From the NCBI GenBank assembly GCA_002689995.1, contig NZIV01000011.1:91372-155371 (forward strand): DNA of 64,000 nt, written 5' to 3'. A program made the translations under genes and the position numbers. The notes under the pieces were generated by a model. The model did not search any database, was not told the DNA's origin, and was given only the letters and a program-made list of their open reading frames with translations. Shown piece after piece: positions 61,835 to 64,000 of the stretch. Position 1 is the first letter of the stretch, and each line of letters starts with the position of its first letter. Source of the DNA: Fidelibacterota bacterium (GTDB lineage Bacteria > Fidelibacterota > Marinisomatia > SCGC-AAA003-L08 > GCA-2689995).

Positions 61835-64000
61835 ATGAAAAGAATTAAAAATACAATAACTTTTCTATTTATGTGTTTAATGGTTTTTTCTTTTGGATAT
61901 TCATCTAATTCTGTTGATTTAAAAGATCAAATCGAAAGAAAAAGACAGAATCAGATGCATCCTGAGCAGGAAAAAATCAATTATTATTTTAATAATTTCG
62001 GTTCAATCCCTGAAGAATCAGAGCTTACAATTATTAATAATAGAGATTGTGATTCTGATGACCAGACAGAGTATAGTTGGTCTTGCGGTAATGGATCTTG
62101 GGGTTCAGAAATATCTTGGCAATTATCAGCTTCAGGAGATACAACTGTAATTGCAAATGGTGGTGCTCCTACAGCTGGTACAATTTGCTTAGCTGATGGC
62201 GACTATACTTTAACAATGATTGATTCATATGGTGATGGTTGGAATGGTAATGTATTTGTCGTATCTAGTTTAGACTCAACAGATGCAACCGTATTTGCAT
62301 CATGTACGTTAGATACTGGTTTAAATGGTGAATGTTCTTTTTCTTTAGGTGGCGCTCCTCCAGTTAGTGGGTGTACTAATCCTAATGCGCCTAATTATGA
62401 TGCAGATGCTGTTCTTGATGATGGAAGCTGTGAAGATTTTTGTTTAGGGAATCTTGACTCGGGTTCTTGTGGATATTTTATGGACTTGGGCGGATATACA
62501 TGTGAGACATTAGAAGGATTTGGTTATGATTGCACCGCTTGTGCAGATGCAGGCGTTTGTGATGCTCCTTTAGAGTGTGCTGAAGGTCAATTTATGTGTT
62601 CAAGTGGGGATCAGTGTATTCCAGAATCTTATTTATGTGATGGTTCTTCAGAATATGGTAACGCGGGTTGGGGACCAGATTGTACAGATGGTTCTGATGA
62701 AATTTTAGAAGATTGTTGTGCTGCAGGCGCTCTTTCATATGAAGGATATTGCCCTGATGTAGGAGATGTACCTGGATGTACAGATGTTGAGGCATGTAAC
62801 TTTGATGAATTAGCTACTTTTGATAATGGCTCATGTTTATTTAATGATTGTAATGGAGAGTGTGGAGGTGCTGCTGTCGAAGATTGTAATGGTGTATGTG
62901 GTGGTACTGCTCTAACTGATGCATGCGGAGAATGTGAAGGTGATGGTTCTGCTTGTGCAGGTTGTGCAAATGCAAGCTACTATGCTGATTCATATTGTGA
63001 TGCAAGTAATAACACAGCTGAGTGTAATTATGATGGTGGTGATTGTTGTCCTAGTGATTGTTTAGATCCTGGAGCTAACGATCCTAACGATTTATATGAT
63101 TGCGAAACTAATGGTGGAGATTGTTTAGATTGTATTGATCCAAGTTCAGCTGATTTAGCTGAAGGTGGTGAGTGTGATCCAAATGTTGATCCTCCTACTG
63201 CTCCAACAGGTTTAGCATGTGAAGGCGGATATGATGTTGTCGATGGTCCAACTATTAATTTATCTTGGGATGCCGTTGAAGGTGCAGAAAATTATGAAGT
63301 ATTTTATTATTTACCGAGTTGTGAAGAGCAAGGTCTGGTAACATGTTGGGATGGTACATGTGCTGAATCTGAAGATGACTGCTCAGTTCAAGGTGAATGT
63401 GCAGAAGGTGAAGTCTTAGACTGCGCTGAAGGTGATTTTGATTGCGTAACAGCTGCATGGATAGGTGATGGATATTGTGATGGTACTGCTCAAGCATATG
63501 GAGCAGATTTATGCTGTTTTGATTTAGATGGTGGTGATTGTACTCCAGCTGAATGTGGAGATACTACACCGGTTGATTGTCCTGCTGAATGGAATGCCTG
63601 TTTAGCTTCAATAGTTGATACTGAATACTATGAGGCATGTGCGGATCCAGACTGTACAGGTGGTGCAGGGGGATCTTGTGATGGATCAGTTGTTCCATTT
63701 TTAACTGATGAATGTGGTGCTGCAGCAAATAATATTGGAGGTGGCGTTTGTCCAGATCCATGTGGAGGAGACGCTGGTACTGGTTGTGCTGTTGGCGAAT
63801 TTGAGTGCGGTGATGGTTCATGTATTCCAGGTTCATACTATTGTGATGGATCAAGTGAATATGGTAATGCATTCTGGGGGCCAGATTGTGCAGATGGTTC
63901 AGATGAGGTCCTAGCTGATTGCTGTGATGCAGGAGCAGCTTCTTATAATGGTTACTGTGGTGGCGATACCGGTGGTGATGATGCTGGTGGTGATGATGCT
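61835..64000 (+). CDS. Large Cys-rich secreted protein with LDL-receptor-A, LNR-like and FnIII-like modules (3' end outside window)
   Basis: The first 722 codons of an open frame with no stop before the window end. The signal peptide is MKRIKNTITFLFMCLMVFSFGYSS. About residues 65-170 form a domain carrying EISWQL, GTICLADGDYTL and DSYGDGWNG. GCT-x-A-N-D-GSC repeats lie at 62369-62431 and 62774-62836, then DCNGxCGG repeats. LDLa-like modules lie at 62576-62752 and 63785-63958 (CIP-x3-LCDG, DCTDGSDE), LNR-like modules at 62954-63049 and 63443-63541 (ending DGGDC), and an FnIII-like unit at about 63190-63320 (PTAPTGLAC, INLSWDAVEGAENYEVFY by key residues). The end is GGDDAGG low complexity. Disulfide-stabilised, Ca-binding surface adhesion is the inferred role. 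Base composition is visibly richer in G than its neighbours. Confidence 0.85.
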   Translation, partial: MKRIKNTITFLFMCLMVFSFGYSSNSVDLKDQIERKRQNQMHPEQEKINYYFNNFGSIPEESELTIINNRDCDSDDQTEYSWSCGNGSWGSEISWQLSASGDTTVIANGGAPTAGTICLADGDYTLTMIDSYGDGWNGNVFVVSSLDSTDATVFASCTLDTGLNGECSFSLGGAPPVSGCTNPNAPNYDADAVLDDGSCEDFCLGNLDSGSCGYFMDLGGYTCETLEGFGYDCTACADAGVCDAPLECAEGQFMCSSGDQCIPESYLCDGSSEYGNAGWGPDCTDGSDEILEDCCAAGALSYEGYCPDVGDVPGCTDVEACNFDELATFDNGSCLFNDCNGECGGAAVEDCNGVCGGTALTDACGECEGDGSACAGCANASYYADSYCDASNNTAECNYDGGDCCPSDCLDPGANDPNDLYDCETNGGDCLDCIDPSSADLAEGGECDPNVDPPTAPTGLACEGGYDVVDGPTINLSWDAVEGAENYEVFYYLPSCEEQGLVTCWDGTCAESEDDCSVQGECAEGEVLDCAEGDFDCVTAAWIGDGYCDGTAQAYGADLCCFDLDGGDCTPAECGDTTPVDCPAEWNACLASIVDTEYYEACADPDCTGGAGGSCDGSVVPFLTDECGAAANNIGGGVCPDPCGGDAGTGCAVGEFECGDGSCIPGSYYCDGSSEYGNAFWGPDCADGSDEVLADCCDAGAASYNGYCGGDTGGDDAGGDDA
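62576..62752 (+). repeat. LDLa-containing module, copy 1
   Basis: Encodes CAEGQFMC...CIPESYLCDGSSEYGN...DCTDGSDEILEDCC, ending SYEGYC. The CDG...DC.DGSDE acidic cluster is the Ca-binding hallmark of LDL-receptor class A modules. It matches copy 2 over its full length. Confidence 0.75.
63785..63958 (+). repeat. LDLa-containing module, copy 2
   Basis: Encodes CAVGEFEC...CIPGSYYCDGSSEYGN...DCADGSDEVLADCC, ending SYNGYC. It is one codon shorter than copy 1 and shares SSEYGN-x2-WGPDC and the DCC-x-AGA-x-SY-GYC tail, so the pair arose by internal duplication. Confidence 0.75.

Noticed and set aside
62592..63872. Three His/Leu/Gln-rich reverse-strand frames of 67-102 codons
   Set aside because: They are shadows of the Cys/Gly/Asp-rich protein on +; the odd His/Leu bias follows directly from its GAT/TGT codons.
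1..64000. tRNA genes, rRNA genes, CRISPR arrays, insertion sequences, prophage or integrase
   Set aside because: Gaps were read on both strands; no cloverleaf, regularly spaced repeats, transposase or integrase motifs were seen.

Overview
The window is strongly AT-rich, densely coded bacterial DNA from a diderm. I infer a member of Candidatus Marinimicrobia (SAR406, FCB group) or a close relative. The inference rests on several features. There is a TonB-dependent receptor, LptF/G, MlaEFD, a BamD-like lipoprotein and PorV-like barrels. One protein ends in a type IX-like (Por) C-terminal sorting module. There is a Bacteroidetes-style alternative GlmU and a Bacteroidetes-style stand-alone GT5 domain beside a large lipoprotein. 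Many envelope proteins carry Asp/Asn/Gly-rich Ca-loop-like inserts. Taxonomy from sequence reading alone is not proof. I see no tRNA, 16S/23S/5S rRNA, CRISPR array, transposase, integrase or phage gene.

Layout. 1-2201 (+): 3' end of a TonB-dependent receptor, then a PAP2 phosphatase. 2170-4677 (-): DUF3467 protein, zinc-ribbon protein, GlmU-like protein and a short GT9-like protein. 4697-6727 (+): M23 peptidase. 6728-13702 (-): a unit transcribed korA-korB-CBS-fumC-ponA (2-oxoacid oxidation, fumarase, wall synthesis). 13815-16975 (-): lptF/G, gamma carbonic anhydrase, thymidine phosphorylase. From 17252 everything is on +: oppF-type ATPase, mtaB, a deoxynucleoside kinase, purN-purH, then mreBCD-mrdA-rodA. 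After a 288-base gap come the GT5-like protein, a 958-residue lipoprotein, a barrel protein and a TPR lipoprotein, followed by rpiB-glyA-nrdR and mlaEFD-Trm112. 39035-48928 is an envelope cluster: PorV-like barrel, inactivated M6-like protein, metalloprotease/propeller/barrel protein, DUF5683-like protein, BamD-like lipoprotein and nadD. Then come ftsEX, a FecR-domain barrel protein, two tiny membrane proteins, a large (Alu-containing) SRP RNA, dnaX-ybaB-recR, pgsA-pgpA-cinA-thpR-recA, and an ASST/dockerin protein. A 716-base non-coding leader follows, then the first 722 codons of a very Cys-rich secreted protein that runs off the end.

How the parts fit. Genes are packed with ATGA, TAATG, GTGA and TTGA overlaps, so translational coupling is likely through most of 17-48 kb and 53-61 kb. 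Housekeeping blocks (purine synthesis, rod shape, PG lipid synthesis, recombination) alternate with lineage-specific envelope genes. The observations most worth a second look are these: the terminal protein with LDL-receptor-A, Lin12/Notch-like and FnIII-like modules, and its leader with a CRP/FNR-type palindrome; the M6-like protein that lost its HExxH; two adjacent reading-frame breaks at poly-T runs in pgpA and cinA; the Bacillus-type SRP RNA upstream of dnaX; and the Ca-loop-like inserts recurring across unrelated envelope proteins.
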